A DNA stretch of 63,862 nucleotides, from positions 5,058 to 68,919 of the forward strand of contig NZ_KI271185.1 of NCBI RefSeq assembly GCF_000469345.1. The letters run 5' to 3'. Shown here piece after piece: positions 44,945 to 55,252 of the stretch. Below the pieces are notes generated by a model. That model was given only the letters and a program-made list of their open reading frames with translations. It ran no database searches and was not told the origin of the DNA. The position numbers and the translations under genes are program-made. Every line of letters begins with the position of its first letter. Position 1 is the first letter of the stretch. This DNA comes from Eubacterium ramulus ATCC 29099. Its GTDB lineage: Bacteria > Bacillota > Clostridia > Lachnospirales > Lachnospiraceae.

Positions 44945-47857
44945 TTAAACTGATTTGTGTCTTTGGAAGACTATGCCTGCTGCCAGTAACACTAATCCAC
45001 AAATAAGAACTCCATAAACTTTCCACCCTCTTCTGCCGGTAAACGGCATTTCCAGAATCGCTGTATTTCCTATGCAATATGTCAGATCATAAAAACAGTA
45101 TTTTCCGGTCATAACATCATAAACGGCATCCTCTTCCTTTTGTCCGTTTTTAACCAGATCTTCAAGGTTCATCTCCATCGGCAGTTTTACCTCGATACTG
45201 TCCTGCAACAGATTTTTCCCTTCTGCGGTTTTCACCTCTGTAATCACATACACTTGTGGTGCAAGGTGATCCCATACTACTTTGCCATTTTCGTCTGAGA
45301 CTGCTGTATAGGTATCCTGATCTGTCTGACCAGTCATATGAAATTCAACGCCGGACAGTGGTCGCTTCTTTCCGTCCGCAGTTGTTTTATACAGAGTAAT
45401 GGAACCATAGTGCAATTTGTCATAAGCATGGACAGACAGATTCTGTATCAAAATCTCCCCATGGGATTTTTTCCCCATTGTATATAATTCTGCTGATGCT
45501 CCGGAATACGGCTGACGCAGCACCGCGTCTAATCCTGTCTTTACATCCGGGCAGACGTCAGTATTTTCAACAAAATGCATATTCCCTTCTAATTTAAAAT
45601 ATTTTGGTGCAGAAATCTCTCGTATACGATAGGTACCAATTGGATAAAACACGTTTCCATTTTCTTCTCTGTATAGTTCATCCGACCATAACACACTGCC
45701 ATCACTTTCTGTCAGTTCCGGCACCAGATACGCTTCCCCTGTACTGTAGATCTGTCCATTATTATCTGTCTGATAGTACCAGGTGCGGACGGGCGGCATA
45801 TTATCATGCAAAGGATCTGTCGTTGCATAATATTCCAGTGCAAACACTGCACCCTGCAAAGAAGCTGTTCCCGGACCTACCGTCATTCCATGCTCCTGTT
45901 CATATTTTTGCAAGTTCAACAGCAGCGTTTTTCCTGCCGGTTCTTCCACACACCTCACTTCGGTTGTCTCCTCACTTTTCACTGTTACACGATGGATTCC
46001 TTCGGGAAGTCCGATTTCTGTCTGCTCCGCACAGTACTGATACCCTAATGATGCAGTTACTTCTTTTATATAGTAAATTCCCGCACATATTGTCTGCATA
46101 TCGGATGCACCTGTTGCATCTGTTTTTAATGTCACGATTCTTCCCACATCCTTCTGCGCATCCTCCAGACACTGATATACCCCATACTCTGCTCCTTCCA
46201 GGCTATAGCATGGATTATGCTTTGTTATTTCCGGATTTCCGGATACTTTCTGCAATTTGAGATAACCATTTTCCGGCACATTTGTATACTGAACTTCCAC
46301 TGCCAGTGTATTCAGATCAAATGTCTGTTCCCAGACTTCTTCATTTCTGGCATATCCCTCCGGTGCCTGCACTTCTTCCACCCGCCAAATATGAGTAGTT
46401 GCAGATTTCAACTGTGTCACAGCATCCTGTACCTGCTGCTTCACATCACGACGCGCAGCTTCATATGCACTTTTCCAGTCAGAAAACATATTGACTGGCT
46501 GTACACTTTCATAATAAGAAGTATACAACACTTCTCCTCTCCAATGATAAGCTGCTTTTCCTTCTGCATCTGTCACAACAGATGCCACTTTCTGACCATC
46601 CATAGATATTTCAAAGACAGCTCCTGCCAGATTTTTTCCTGTCTGGGCATCCGTTTTTTGAATATGAAGATCAATGGAAGGTGCCACTGCATCTCTGGCC
46701 TCATACCTTGCATTCAAATAAGAATCCCGTTCGCAGATAATCCGAAAACTTCCATAAGTTGGTGATATTGCACCAGACCACATTCCCACTGACTGCCGCT
46801 TCTTATCCGTAGCTCCATACACCAATATCCCCTCTGATCCTGCCGGAATTTCATTTTTATACAGATTCACTGTTACGGTACGTCCCGCAAGGCTCTCATC
46901 AGCCTTCAGCCAGATACCGCCATGATTCTCATGCCATCCAGGTATCACCTGTACACCATCCGGAACAATGAAACTTGTTTTATCTGTCACGCCATTTGTA
47001 TCCGGAATCCAGCAGGTCTGACCCGGCATCACTGAAATAGTTTTCCCCTGATAAGATGGCAATGTATTATACGCATAGAACTGCTGCCAGACTGCCTGGA
47101 TCGCCTCATTCACTTTTTCTCTTGTATTCAGATGCTCACACTGATATGTAGTATTCCCTGCACCGTTCGTCAGAAGATAATATCCTGTTTCACCTGCATC
47201 TTCATAGGGCTGAATCTCAGACCAGATCAGATCTTGTACCAATGCATATCCACACAGACCATGATCTCCAAAATACTGCTTTGCAAAACACACAGCTTTT
47301 GCCAGATTATTAATTTTGTTCCAACTCCACCCGTATCTATTCTGCAGCCACTGCGCCGCATCCCCCGGATCTACCAATGCATATGTAATTCCTTTTCCGA
47401 CATTTCCGACCAGTTCGGAAGGTTCCAGGCACCACACCACCTCCTGATTCAGATATAACACTGATTCCTGACCGTTGAATGTTCCATCTGCGTAATAAGC
47501 CGCAAACATCTTCTGTGGGCTTTTGGTCAGTGTCATTGTCTGCAATGCCCGTTCTATCGTATTCATTTTTACTGCCAGTGCATTTCGCACCCCCATCACT
47601 TCCAGTATTTCTGAATGTGCAATATTCTGTTCTTCCTCCAACTCCTCCATATATTCTGCTTGTTCCCTGACCGTTTTCTCCTGACTTTGTATGCTTTCCT
47701 GAGTCATCTCAGATTCATCTTCCCCATTGTCTTTATACGTTTCTACCCGCTGTGCTGCTGAAACCATTTGTCCCGAGTATATCACCGAAAACAGTATAAC
47801 GCCGCTGACAATCATAGCCAGACAAATAAAAAATATACTTTTTTCTTTTGTCTTCAT
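44945..47857 (-). CDS. Pilus tip adhesin with thioester and Cna-B domains
   Basis: 970 aa. Signal peptide (KSIFFICLAMIVSGVILFSV), coiled region 45-110, then a thioester-type domain with VVWCLEP (Cys143) and ALVQDLIW (Gln208), the Cys-Gln pair that can form an internal thioester for covalent host binding. At least four Cna-B/SpaA-like domains follow (IDLHIQKTDAQTGKNLAGAV; YLKLQKVSG; LLLNLQKYEQ; GSITLYKTTADGKKRPLSG), with Lys-initiated isopeptide patterns. C-terminal sorting signal MPFTG, hydrophobic span, RHKSV. The MPFTG variant suits a dedicated class C sortase. Last gene of the pilus operon. Confidence 0.88.
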   Translation of the reverse strand: MKTKEKSIFFICLAMIVSGVILFSVIYSGQMVSAAQRVETYKDNGEDESEMTQESIQSQEKTVREQAEYMEELEEEQNIAHSEILEVMGVRNALAVKMNTIERALQTMTLTKSPQKMFAAYYADGTFNGQESVLYLNQEVVWCLEPSELVGNVGKGITYALVDPGDAAQWLQNRYGWSWNKINNLAKAVCFAKQYFGDHGLCGYALVQDLIWSEIQPYEDAGETGYYLLTNGAGNTTYQCEHLNTREKVNEAIQAVWQQFYAYNTLPSYQGKTISVMPGQTCWIPDTNGVTDKTSFIVPDGVQVIPGWHENHGGIWLKADESLAGRTVTVNLYKNEIPAGSEGILVYGATDKKRQSVGMWSGAISPTYGSFRIICERDSYLNARYEARDAVAPSIDLHIQKTDAQTGKNLAGAVFEISMDGQKVASVVTDAEGKAAYHWRGEVLYTSYYESVQPVNMFSDWKSAYEAARRDVKQQVQDAVTQLKSATTHIWRVEEVQAPEGYARNEEVWEQTFDLNTLAVEVQYTNVPENGYLKLQKVSGNPEITKHNPCYSLEGAEYGVYQCLEDAQKDVGRIVTLKTDATGASDMQTICAGIYYIKEVTASLGYQYCAEQTEIGLPEGIHRVTVKSEETTEVRCVEEPAGKTLLLNLQKYEQEHGMTVGPGTASLQGAVFALEYYATTDPLHDNMPPVRTWYYQTDNNGQIYSTGEAYLVPELTESDGSVLWSDELYREENGNVFYPIGTYRIREISAPKYFKLEGNMHFVENTDVCPDVKTGLDAVLRQPYSGASAELYTMGKKSHGEILIQNLSVHAYDKLHYGSITLYKTTADGKKRPLSGVEFHMTGQTDQDTYTAVSDENGKVVWDHLAPQVYVITEVKTAEGKNLLQDSIEVKLPMEMNLEDLVKNGQKEEDAVYDVMTGKYCFYDLTYCIGNTAILEMPFTGRRGWKVYGVLICGLVLLAAGIVFQRHKSV

Positions 47858-47872
47858 TATATTTTTCTCTCC

Positions 47873-48829
47873 TTATTGCGCTTTTCCACCTGAAAAATAG
47901 TATCCATAAGCCCTTCCATCATACGCCATATCGACACGCCCGTTTTCCACGTACCAGATTCCAAACTCATTTTGGACAGCTCCGCAATATCCAAAGTCTA
48001 CCATTCCATTTTGCAGGTAATACCATCCGGTCTCATTATATGCCAGACCTGTGTAGGAAAAGTCCACCAGACCATTCCGGATTTTCCACCATCCTGCTTC
48101 GTTTGCAGCAATGGTATCCGCATTTGCATCAAAAATACCGCCATGTAGATAAAGCCATCCAGAACCGTCCTTTGTTACTCCGATCGTATCAGGAACAACA
48201 CCTGTCATTTCTGTATCAAAGCCCCCTGCTTTCATCCAGAAAATTCCATTCTCGTTCTGTGCAAGACCTGTATAGGAAAAGTCGACGGTACCATCTTTTA
48301 AGAAAAACCATCCCCCGGGATTGCTTTCCACTGTCTCATTTGCTGTTACTTCCTGTTTTCCACCCACATACTTGTGCCATCCGTCAGCAGTCTCCAAAAT
48401 TCCATCCGACCAGTCCACCCAGCCGTTCTTTACATGCCACCAGCCTGCAAGATTTGCTGCATTGACAGATGCTGTTTCCTGTACTTTTCCATTCATGACA
48501 TATCCCCAGCTTCCATCACTGATTTTCGGCAATACCCGGTCTGACATGGTATCATCTGTCTTATCTCCATCATACACATATTCGTTTTTTTCATTAATTT
48601 CCTGTGAAACCAGTTTCCAGTTGACAGAGGACTGATTGTCCGCCTTCTTAATAGCCTGCATACGCTCGGGTTGCAATTCCTGGGCATTTGCCGAAAATGC
48701 TGCCACCTCCAGCGAGAATAAAATACCCAAAAGCATCAGATATCCCCATCTGACTTTCACTGTCCTGCCATATGCCTCCGGCTGAACACAATTCTTTTTA
48801 TCTCTTTTTATCCTTCTTTTGCTGTGCAA
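47873..48829 (-). CDS. Secreted protein of wall-binding-type repeats
   Basis: About 318 aa from a TTG at 48829, chosen for AAAGGAGG five bases upstream; this overlaps the sortase end by 32 nt. Basic N-region, then the signal peptide GYLMLLGILFSLEVAAFSANA. The mature part is almost all aromatic repeats of about 20 residues (GWFFLKDGTVDFSYTGLAQN; GWWKIRNGLVDFSYTGLAYN; GWYYLQNGMVDFGYCGAVQN), the same type as at the end of the gene at 1. No sorting signal or enzymatic domain. Its place in a sortase operon suggests a non-covalent wall-associated pilus accessory. Confidence 0.8.
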   Translation of the reverse strand: MHSKRRIKRDKKNCVQPEAYGRTVKVRWGYLMLLGILFSLEVAAFSANAQELQPERMQAIKKADNQSSVNWKLVSQEINEKNEYVYDGDKTDDTMSDRVLPKISDGSWGYVMNGKVQETASVNAANLAGWWHVKNGWVDWSDGILETADGWHKYVGGKQEVTANETVESNPGGWFFLKDGTVDFSYTGLAQNENGIFWMKAGGFDTEMTGVVPDTIGVTKDGSGWLYLHGGIFDANADTIAANEAGWWKIRNGLVDFSYTGLAYNETGWYYLQNGMVDFGYCGAVQNEFGIWYVENGRVDMAYDGRAYGYYFSGGKAQ

Positions 48830-49904
48830 AATATCCTCCTTTTTTCCTCTCCATATGCTCCTGCTCTGTCCTGTATCTGCATTTCTGAAAAACAGGCCTC
48901 CCCTTCCACATACAAAGTACAATCAACAAAATGAATACCAGCATTTTTCCAGCTCGTCGAAAAGCACTCTCCCTCCCAATGTCTGCAACAGAAGTGAGAT
49001 CTTCCCCACTGTCTTTAGCTGTCTGCATCTCTTCCTTTCGCAGCAGATTCTGTTCATTCCCTGTTCCCGGCAGTTCCGACGACAGCTTCTGTTCATCGTC
49101 TGAACGGAAACAATACACTATATACCGGTATTTTCCACCGGAACGATACGGATGACAAGTCAGCAGTGTTATCATATCGTTTCCATATTGTATCTCCAAT
49201 TTTTCACTGTCTGTCGGCAAAATAATCTCCGTATATGCCACCCGGTAGTGTAGACACCGCCACGGATTTGTCACCAGAACCTCATCCCCCGGCTCAAGTT
49301 CTTCTATCCGTTTAAAATATGCTCGATGTTTCCAGCCGCGATGCCCGGCAATTACACAGTTTGTATTCTGTCCGCCCACTGGAAGTGAGGTGCCGCCAAG
49401 CACTGCGGCCCCCAAATCCATATGCTGATCAGAACTCCCCAGATACAGCGATATTCTGCAGTCTATTTTTGGAATTTCTATATAGCCAAACATATCGTCA
49501 CAATATCTATTCAGAAATGCCGGTGCCTTTGTAATATTTTCTGCAGTAAAAACTTCCTGCTGACCACCGGAAGCCAGTTTTTCATTATACGCAAGGATTT
49601 CTATTCTAACAGTTTCATCACGTGGGAATATTCCGCCTTGGTTTTCCGAAGTTTCCTCCGGTACAATAGGTTCCGCTTCACTGCTTTGATTTTTTCTTAT
49701 AATCTCCTCTTCCTGCATACCATTCGAACAATCTTCCGGAGTATTTTTCTGTAAAAAAGCAAGTATCCGTGCTTGTTCCTGACAATCTGTTTTCCAATTT
49801 TCATAGTCCGGCAGGATAAGCATCCCGACTCCCATGAAAATCACAATCCAGCCGACTATTTTTTTCCGCATCTCTTTCTTTTCCAATATTCTTTTGTACT
49901 TCAT
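48798..49904 (-). CDS. srtC: Class C sortase (second)
   Basis: 368 aa. N-terminal anchor (KIVGWIVIFMGVGMLIL), an extended spacer (60-120) rich in Glu/Gln, then the catalytic domain: FGYIEIPKIDCRISLYLG, AGHRGW (His), TLLTCHPYRSGGKYRYIV (Cys, Arg). A second membrane helix (GKMLVFILLIVLCMW) near the C-terminus is class C-like. It polymerises pilins or adds the tip protein. Confidence 0.9.
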   Translation of the reverse strand: MKYKRILEKKEMRKKIVGWIVIFMGVGMLILPDYENWKTDCQEQARILAFLQKNTPEDCSNGMQEEEIIRKNQSSEAEPIVPEETSENQGGIFPRDETVRIEILAYNEKLASGGQQEVFTAENITKAPAFLNRYCDDMFGYIEIPKIDCRISLYLGSSDQHMDLGAAVLGGTSLPVGGQNTNCVIAGHRGWKHRAYFKRIEELEPGDEVLVTNPWRCLHYRVAYTEIILPTDSEKLEIQYGNDMITLLTCHPYRSGGKYRYIVYCFRSDDEQKLSSELPGTGNEQNLLRKEEMQTAKDSGEDLTSVADIGRESAFRRAGKMLVFILLIVLCMWKGRPVFQKCRYRTEQEHMERKKGGYFAQQKKDKKR

Positions 49905-49929
49905 CTTGATTGCTCGTTTCTGAATTCTG

Positions 49930-50802
49930 TTACTTCTGACCGCACATCATATTCTTTCTCTTCCGTATCTGAACGATATGAACACCCCTGCATACACAGT
50001 ATAGAACAAGCAGTATCCCTACACTGAAACAGACTGCCTTTGCATAACTCGTCATCCACTGGGATTTCCATCCTCTGCGCTGTCTGTTATCTGCTTTATG
50101 CGCTACGTCTGTCTGCGCATCGTCTGCAATTCGCTGACCCGTTACAAGAAGCCGGTGCGTATTTTGTCCGTATGGTGTACAGGTCAGCAGCGTTACCAGA
50201 TCTCGATCCGGTTCTGCTCCCAGTATCTGCGTTTCTTCCGGTAAAACCACTTCTATATCACATACTTCATACACCAGCTTCTGTTTCAGTACATGAAGAA
50301 AAAATTCATCCCCCGGCTGCAATTCTGACAGATCACTAAACATCGGTGCTGCATTCATTCCTGTATGTGCAGAAATCACTGCTTTCGTACCAAGACCGCC
50401 AATTGGAAGTGAAGAACCTTCCAGATGTCCGGCTCCCAGTTGCAAAACATGCTCTGATGTCCCATGATAAATCGGCAGATATATATGAATCTGAGGAATC
50501 TCAATAAATCCCATGAGACCTTCCGCATTCATACACAATACTGCTTCATAAGCTTCATGATTCAAAGACTGCTCCTGTGGTGGATAGATCATCACGTTCT
50601 GACGTTTTTTCAGTTCTTCGTTATAATTCTGTGCTGCCAGAATGCAGTTTTGAAGTTCCGTTTCCGTTTTCTCTATAAGTGCCTTTTCATATCCGGCTGC
50701 CTGTGAACGAACTGCATGATCATAAAGCCAGTTTCCAATCCACGGATACAGCAACATCATGCTTCCGATAATAATCGGCAGGATTCTGATTATTTTTTTC
50801 AT
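49930..50802 (-). CDS. srtC: Class C sortase (first)
   Basis: 290 aa. N-terminal membrane anchor (ILPIIIGSMMLLYPWIGNWL), catalytic SAHTGM (His), TLLTCTPYGQNTHRLLVTG (Cys, Arg), C-terminal membrane helix (AVCFSVGILLVLYCVC). Two different sortases imply separate backbone and accessory substrates. 14 nt after the pilin; no clear ribosome site, so coupling to the pilin gene is likely. Confidence 0.92.
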   Translation of the reverse strand: MKKIIRILPIIIGSMMLLYPWIGNWLYDHAVRSQAAGYEKALIEKTETELQNCILAAQNYNEELKKRQNVMIYPPQEQSLNHEAYEAVLCMNAEGLMGFIEIPQIHIYLPIYHGTSEHVLQLGAGHLEGSSLPIGGLGTKAVISAHTGMNAAPMFSDLSELQPGDEFFLHVLKQKLVYEVCDIEVVLPEETQILGAEPDRDLVTLLTCTPYGQNTHRLLVTGQRIADDAQTDVAHKADNRQRRGWKSQWMTSYAKAVCFSVGILLVLYCVCRGVHIVQIRKRKNMMCGQK

Positions 50803-50816
50803 AAATTATTTATAAT

Positions 50817-53210
50817 TTACATCTTTGCTTTTTCTCTTTTTCGTGTTACAAGATAGCAGCCGCCTGCCACTGAAATAACACCCACAATTGTTATCAGATA
50901 AAGCCCTTTTCCACCGGTCTGCGGAAGCAAAAATTCTTTTGTATTGTTCACAGTAAGTAATACCGCCTGATTCTGATCTGTCATAAGTGCATCCTTATCA
51001 TCTATTTTTGCAAATGCATTCTGAATCGTTCCGACATACAGATCTGTCTTTCCGATCGTTCTTCCATTGGCAGATTCCAATGCCGGTCCTCCAGCCATAG
51101 CCCCTGTCAATTCATCCCGCTGCGCAGTAACCAGATTTCCATTTTCATCATAAATTCCACCCTGATAATGATTCACAACAGCCTCAACTGCTGCTGCATC
51201 CATTCCGGTCACCCCGGCAACCGATGCGATAATATCACGATCTGTCGCAGAAATATCGATTTTAATCTGATCTTTGAGCAGATGATATCCCTTATCCGTG
51301 GCAATCTCTGTCAATTGATAGCTGTCTGCTTCTGCCCCATTTACAAGCAGTTTCCCGCTGTCTGCATTTGGTATAAATTCAGTGGCCTGCTCCTCATTGA
51401 CTGTCTTTCCGACAACGTAATACACACCATCCTCTGTTGTTGATTTTTCTGCCATGACATAATAACCATCTGTACTGTTGTACAGTTTGAATTTTACATG
51501 CTCAAACTTTCCTTTCTGGTCGGAAAAGGTCTTGGTCAGATCCAGGCCGTATGTATATACATAATTCTGATCCTCCAGCATGTTATAATATCCATCTGAA
51601 GTACGACTCCAGACCAGATTTACATGATTTGGATTTCCTTCATCTCCAAGTACAACTGATGCATCGGACTTAACCGTCGCTGTATAGTACACAACCATAT
51701 AGTAATCCGACAGGCTTTCTATCTGTTTTCCTGCTGCATCCACACCGTTCACTGCCCGCAAACCATCTTCTGTCAGTGCTACCGTCAACCGTGTGGAACC
51801 ATCTGCATTCTGTACTCCCGTATCCGGGTTCGTAACGGTCACATCCACATAATGCTGTGTATAATCCCCTGAATTCAGATTCCACAGTACCTTTGCATTT
51901 TTCGTATTATTTGCATTTGCATCCATGGCATTGTCATAAAATGCAATTTTCACATCTTTGTTGTATGTAATTCCTCCGGATAATGTATCCTGAAATGTAT
52001 ATTCACCCAGGAATGTAGCTTCTGACGTAATATGCGGCAATTTAGAGACCAGAATATAATCCAGCAGATCTCCTTCAGATGCCGTAGTCGTATCCCGGTA
52101 CATATAATCCGTACTGTATCCACTGCCGTCTTTGCCTGCTGTCACTCCATCTGCTGTATAACCTCCACGGTTTGCCACATAAGCAGCATCTGTCAGATCC
52201 GCACTCTGCGCTTCCCGGTTGTATACGATCAATGCCTCAGAATCATTTCCAGCTATATACGCTTCTCCTGCGTGGACGCTTGTATTTTTATCTGTCCCGG
52301 AAGGCACCTGTTCATTTACAGATAATGTATTGCTGTATGCGTTTCTGACACTTTTGTCCAGGGTCGGATTTCCACTTTGGTTTTTAGGATAAACATTCAT
52401 ATCATACTGCCACATATCTCCGTCTGCACTGGTAAATGGAAGCTGCACAAACCATGGATTAACCGTGTCGGTCACCTGTTCCGGCACTTCTGTTTCCACA
52501 AACAGATACAGACCGAGTTCCAGATTGTCCAAATGGGTATAACCGTTTTTATCTGTCTTTGGCAGGTTACAAACACCGGAAGCTTCCTTTTGATCTGTAG
52601 TGGCATCCAATGTCCCATAATCATACAAATAGTGTTCTAACGCATTTTTCGCAGCTACTTCATCCGCTTTTAAAATAGCTTCCAGTGCATCTGAAATCTG
52701 CTGTCCGGTATAATGCAGCACCCCGGTATTGTGGCAGGGATATGCCTCCCCCTGTTTGCTCATATCAACCGCATTTTCCTTCATCAGCTTCAAAATATCT
52801 GCCAGTTTTTCCGGAATCTCATAGATCAGTTCCACGGATGTCTCTGTTCCTTTCTGAACACTGTGTGTCTCAATATTACCTACTCTCAGACAGGAAAACT
52901 GCACACCTTCCATGGCATAATCTGCCAGTTTCTGTTCAGCCACCGTATCTTTTTCTCCTGTTGCCACATACATATCCTCCGAATAATCTCCTGCTGCCTG
53001 TGCTGCTGTCATATCATATTTTCGGATAGCAACAGATCCTTTTTTCAGACTGTCAATAATATCAGCATGCTCCAGTGCATCCTGCTTTGCTTTCTGGCTG
53101 ATTGAGACAGGAAGTCCCGCCGCTGCCACATTCTGTACCACTGGAGCAGTACCCAGAAGCAGTGCAAGGGTCATGGCTCCAAGCATAATCGTTAACTGTT
53201 TTTTCTTCAT
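50817..53210 (-). CDS. Major pilin (isopeptide-linked backbone)
   Basis: 797 aa from the ATG at 53210 (GAGGA upstream). Signal peptide (QLTIMLGAMTLALLLGTAPV). Pilin motif WQYDMNVYPKN (Lys about 276) for sortase cross-linking. Later Cna-B-like domain with YTYGLDLTKTFSDQKGKFEH and a Gln/Glu-rich YQLTEIATDKGYHLL E-box-like segment. Sorting signal LPQTGG, hydrophobic span, RKREKAKM. It closely matches FimA/SpaA-type backbones. Confidence 0.92.
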   Translation of the reverse strand: MKKKQLTIMLGAMTLALLLGTAPVVQNVAAAGLPVSISQKAKQDALEHADIIDSLKKGSVAIRKYDMTAAQAAGDYSEDMYVATGEKDTVAEQKLADYAMEGVQFSCLRVGNIETHSVQKGTETSVELIYEIPEKLADILKLMKENAVDMSKQGEAYPCHNTGVLHYTGQQISDALEAILKADEVAAKNALEHYLYDYGTLDATTDQKEASGVCNLPKTDKNGYTHLDNLELGLYLFVETEVPEQVTDTVNPWFVQLPFTSADGDMWQYDMNVYPKNQSGNPTLDKSVRNAYSNTLSVNEQVPSGTDKNTSVHAGEAYIAGNDSEALIVYNREAQSADLTDAAYVANRGGYTADGVTAGKDGSGYSTDYMYRDTTTASEGDLLDYILVSKLPHITSEATFLGEYTFQDTLSGGITYNKDVKIAFYDNAMDANANNTKNAKVLWNLNSGDYTQHYVDVTVTNPDTGVQNADGSTRLTVALTEDGLRAVNGVDAAGKQIESLSDYYMVVYYTATVKSDASVVLGDEGNPNHVNLVWSRTSDGYYNMLEDQNYVYTYGLDLTKTFSDQKGKFEHVKFKLYNSTDGYYVMAEKSTTEDGVYYVVGKTVNEEQATEFIPNADSGKLLVNGAEADSYQLTEIATDKGYHLLKDQIKIDISATDRDIIASVAGVTGMDAAAVEAVVNHYQGGIYDENGNLVTAQRDELTGAMAGGPALESANGRTIGKTDLYVGTIQNAFAKIDDKDALMTDQNQAVLLTVNNTKEFLLPQTGGKGLYLITIVGVISVAGGCYLVTRKREKAKM

Positions 53211-53760
53211 TCTAGTTCCTCTTTTTCTTTCTGTTTTTATTCTGTCTCTCCTTTTTTCGTCGATACAGAATGTCAAATCTTCATTTCTTTTCGCTCTTAT
53301 ATGCGATTTTTATTTTTATTTATGTCAATTATAATTACATATGGGTTCACCTCGTTCCTTCGGTTTCGAAAATACGATCCAGTTATCCTGATAGTAAAGC
53401 GGACCTTCGCATTTTCCTCCGTTTTTCACTTCATCAAAAATGGGTTGTTGCTGCCAAACCGGCCAGATTAAAGAATTATCTGCATTCATGGATGCAGATC
53501 GGATATATATAACAGATAGAATATCCGTACAGGCAGATAGAAAACAGAATGTTTCATGCCTGTGATTTTGATGTATCCTCAGTATAGTGAGCAATCTGTG
53601 CGCTGTCAATCCTGATTTTTCCACTTTTTTCCTGCCTGTACAAATTGCACAAAACCTGGAAATTCCTTATATCATAAGATCTTAGCTCAGAAAATCACCT
53701 GTTTTAATATGAGTGCCTCCTCCTTTTTCAGATACATTTTTGTGTATTATTATGTTACAA
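53211..53760. other. Long intergenic region upstream of pilus operon
   Basis: About 550 bases. It holds a minus-strand frame (53325-53489) translating to NSLIWPVWQQQPIFDEVKNG and more, which looks protein-like but has no ribosome site; perhaps a gene fragment. No consensus promoter found for the pilin, which may depend on an activator. Confidence 0.4.
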
Positions 53761-53816
53761 TACAGACAGTTATTTTAAAGATTGTGGGAGTGCAAAGCAC
53801 GGAGCAATCCGTGTAT

Positions 53817-53998
53817 TCAAGTCGAACGCACGTGAGACTTGGTGCGTGATTCTGGTCAGCGAAAGCTGACATATTCTTTTCAGAATCACCGCACATCCTC
53901 GCGGAGCGTTTATCTCAGTCGGAGATTGTACTCCCACTGAGAAAGACTTGTTATTACTCACCACTTGCAGAAGTGGGAGTCTCAACTCAGACTGAGAT
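53817..53998. repeat. Dispersed structured repeat R1, full copy
   Basis: TTCAAGTCGAACGCACGTGA begins a 38-bp stretch that matches 63825-63862 with one change. Outer stem GTGCGTGATTCTG/CAGAATCACCGCAC encloses the hairpin GTCAGC-GAAA-GCTGAC. A second part has ATCTCAGTC/GACTGAGAT around CTCCCACT/AGTGGGAG (53932-53980). Confidence 0.7.
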
Positions 53999-54050
53999 GA
54001 ATTTTTTGGTGTTTTGAACCCTAATCACATTTAGGAAGAGTTTACTGATT

Positions 54051-55202
54051 ATGAAAACATATTACCCGAGCTATTATAAAAATTTTATCTGCATTGCAGA
54101 CAAATGTCCCATCACCTGCTGTCAGGAATGGAACATTGGCGTTGATGACACGACCTATGACCGCTGGTGCCATACAGCACCCCCAAATGATATGCCATAC
54201 CTGCACAAAGTGCTGTCTGATTACACATTTCTCAGAGAACACCAGCATATAATTACTCTGAATGAGGAGAAAAAATGTCCTTTTCTATGCAAAAATAAAC
54301 TCTGCCGTCTTGTTCTGCATCACGGAGATGACATTCTTTCTGAAACCTGCACAATGTTTCCGCGCGAATATCACCATTTCGCCACCCATACAGAAGCCTC
54401 TCTGATGCCTGGCTGCCCTGCGGTTCTGGATCTCTGGCAGATGCAGCCACAACTTCTGTTTCCAAAAATTTCTGAGATTGTCACGCTTTCCCCGGAAGAA
54501 CAGATTCTGTTTCAAGTACGGGATCACATTCTTCAGATTGTACAATGTCCGGATTACAGCCCGGAGCTGTCATTATTGGAAAGCTTTTATATATTGTCTG
54601 AACTTCCGACAACTGCTCTGTCCGGGATCTTACTGGCAGACTACTTTTCCACCGAAACCCAGACACAACTTTCGGCTGCCATTACTAACATGGCGTTTTC
54701 TACGGAAGACATGCTGTATGAATGTAATGAACTGCTACAAGATCTGGCTGTCAATTACCAGAAAGAAGGTCTTTATGAGGAATTTCTGACACCGCTTCTA
54801 GATCTTGCCGGCAACATTTCCACAAATAGTTATCCGGCTGATCTGTCTCAAAAATGGAAACTGTTCCGAGCGCACTGGGACAAGCACGCACCTCTGCTGC
54901 GGGCATTTCTGTCCAATGAAATTTTCGCAGATCTTCTGCTTCCGGACAATGATCTGAACGGCATGCTGATCCATCTGCAATGGATTGGAATGGAATACGC
55001 AGCCATTCGATACAGCATTTTTCTGTCCTGGCTGCTTTCCGGTGAGCATACCCTGACATACAACGATATCCGTGATGCCATTGTCATTCTGACGCGCATG
55101 ACCGGCTATGATGATGATGATATTTATGAGTATCTGGAAAACAGTTTTGAATCCCTGTATTGGGAATGGGGATATTTTGCAATGATTCTTGCAGATGTGT
55201 AA
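54051..55202 (+). CDS. FliB-like flagellin lysine N-methylase family
   Basis: 383 aa. Cys-rich N-terminus (FICIADKCPITCCQEW, KKCPFLCKNKLCRL, SETCTMFPREYH, MPGCPAVLDLW) as in the FliB family, which methylates flagellin lysines in Salmonella. No flagellar gene is in this window, so the substrate may differ. The Cys pattern could bind an iron-sulfur cluster. One of few plus-strand genes; own terminator. Confidence 0.85.
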   Translation: MKTYYPSYYKNFICIADKCPITCCQEWNIGVDDTTYDRWCHTAPPNDMPYLHKVLSDYTFLREHQHIITLNEEKKCPFLCKNKLCRLVLHHGDDILSETCTMFPREYHHFATHTEASLMPGCPAVLDLWQMQPQLLFPKISEIVTLSPEEQILFQVRDHILQIVQCPDYSPELSLLESFYILSELPTTALSGILLADYFSTETQTQLSAAITNMAFSTEDMLYECNELLQDLAVNYQKEGLYEEFLTPLLDLAGNISTNSYPADLSQKWKLFRAHWDKHAPLLRAFLSNEIFADLLLPDNDLNGMLIHLQWIGMEYAAIRYSIFLSWLLSGEHTLTYNDIRDAIVILTRMTGYDDDDIYEYLENSFESLYWEWGYFAMILADV

Positions 55203-55215
55203 AAAGACAAAATTT

Positions 55216-55252
55216 AAGCCCGATCGATAATTTTCTTTCCGACCGGGCTTTT
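55216..55252 (+). terminator. Terminator after fliB-like gene
   Basis: AAGCCCG/CGGGCTT hairpin, TTTT following on the plus strand. Confidence 0.8.
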
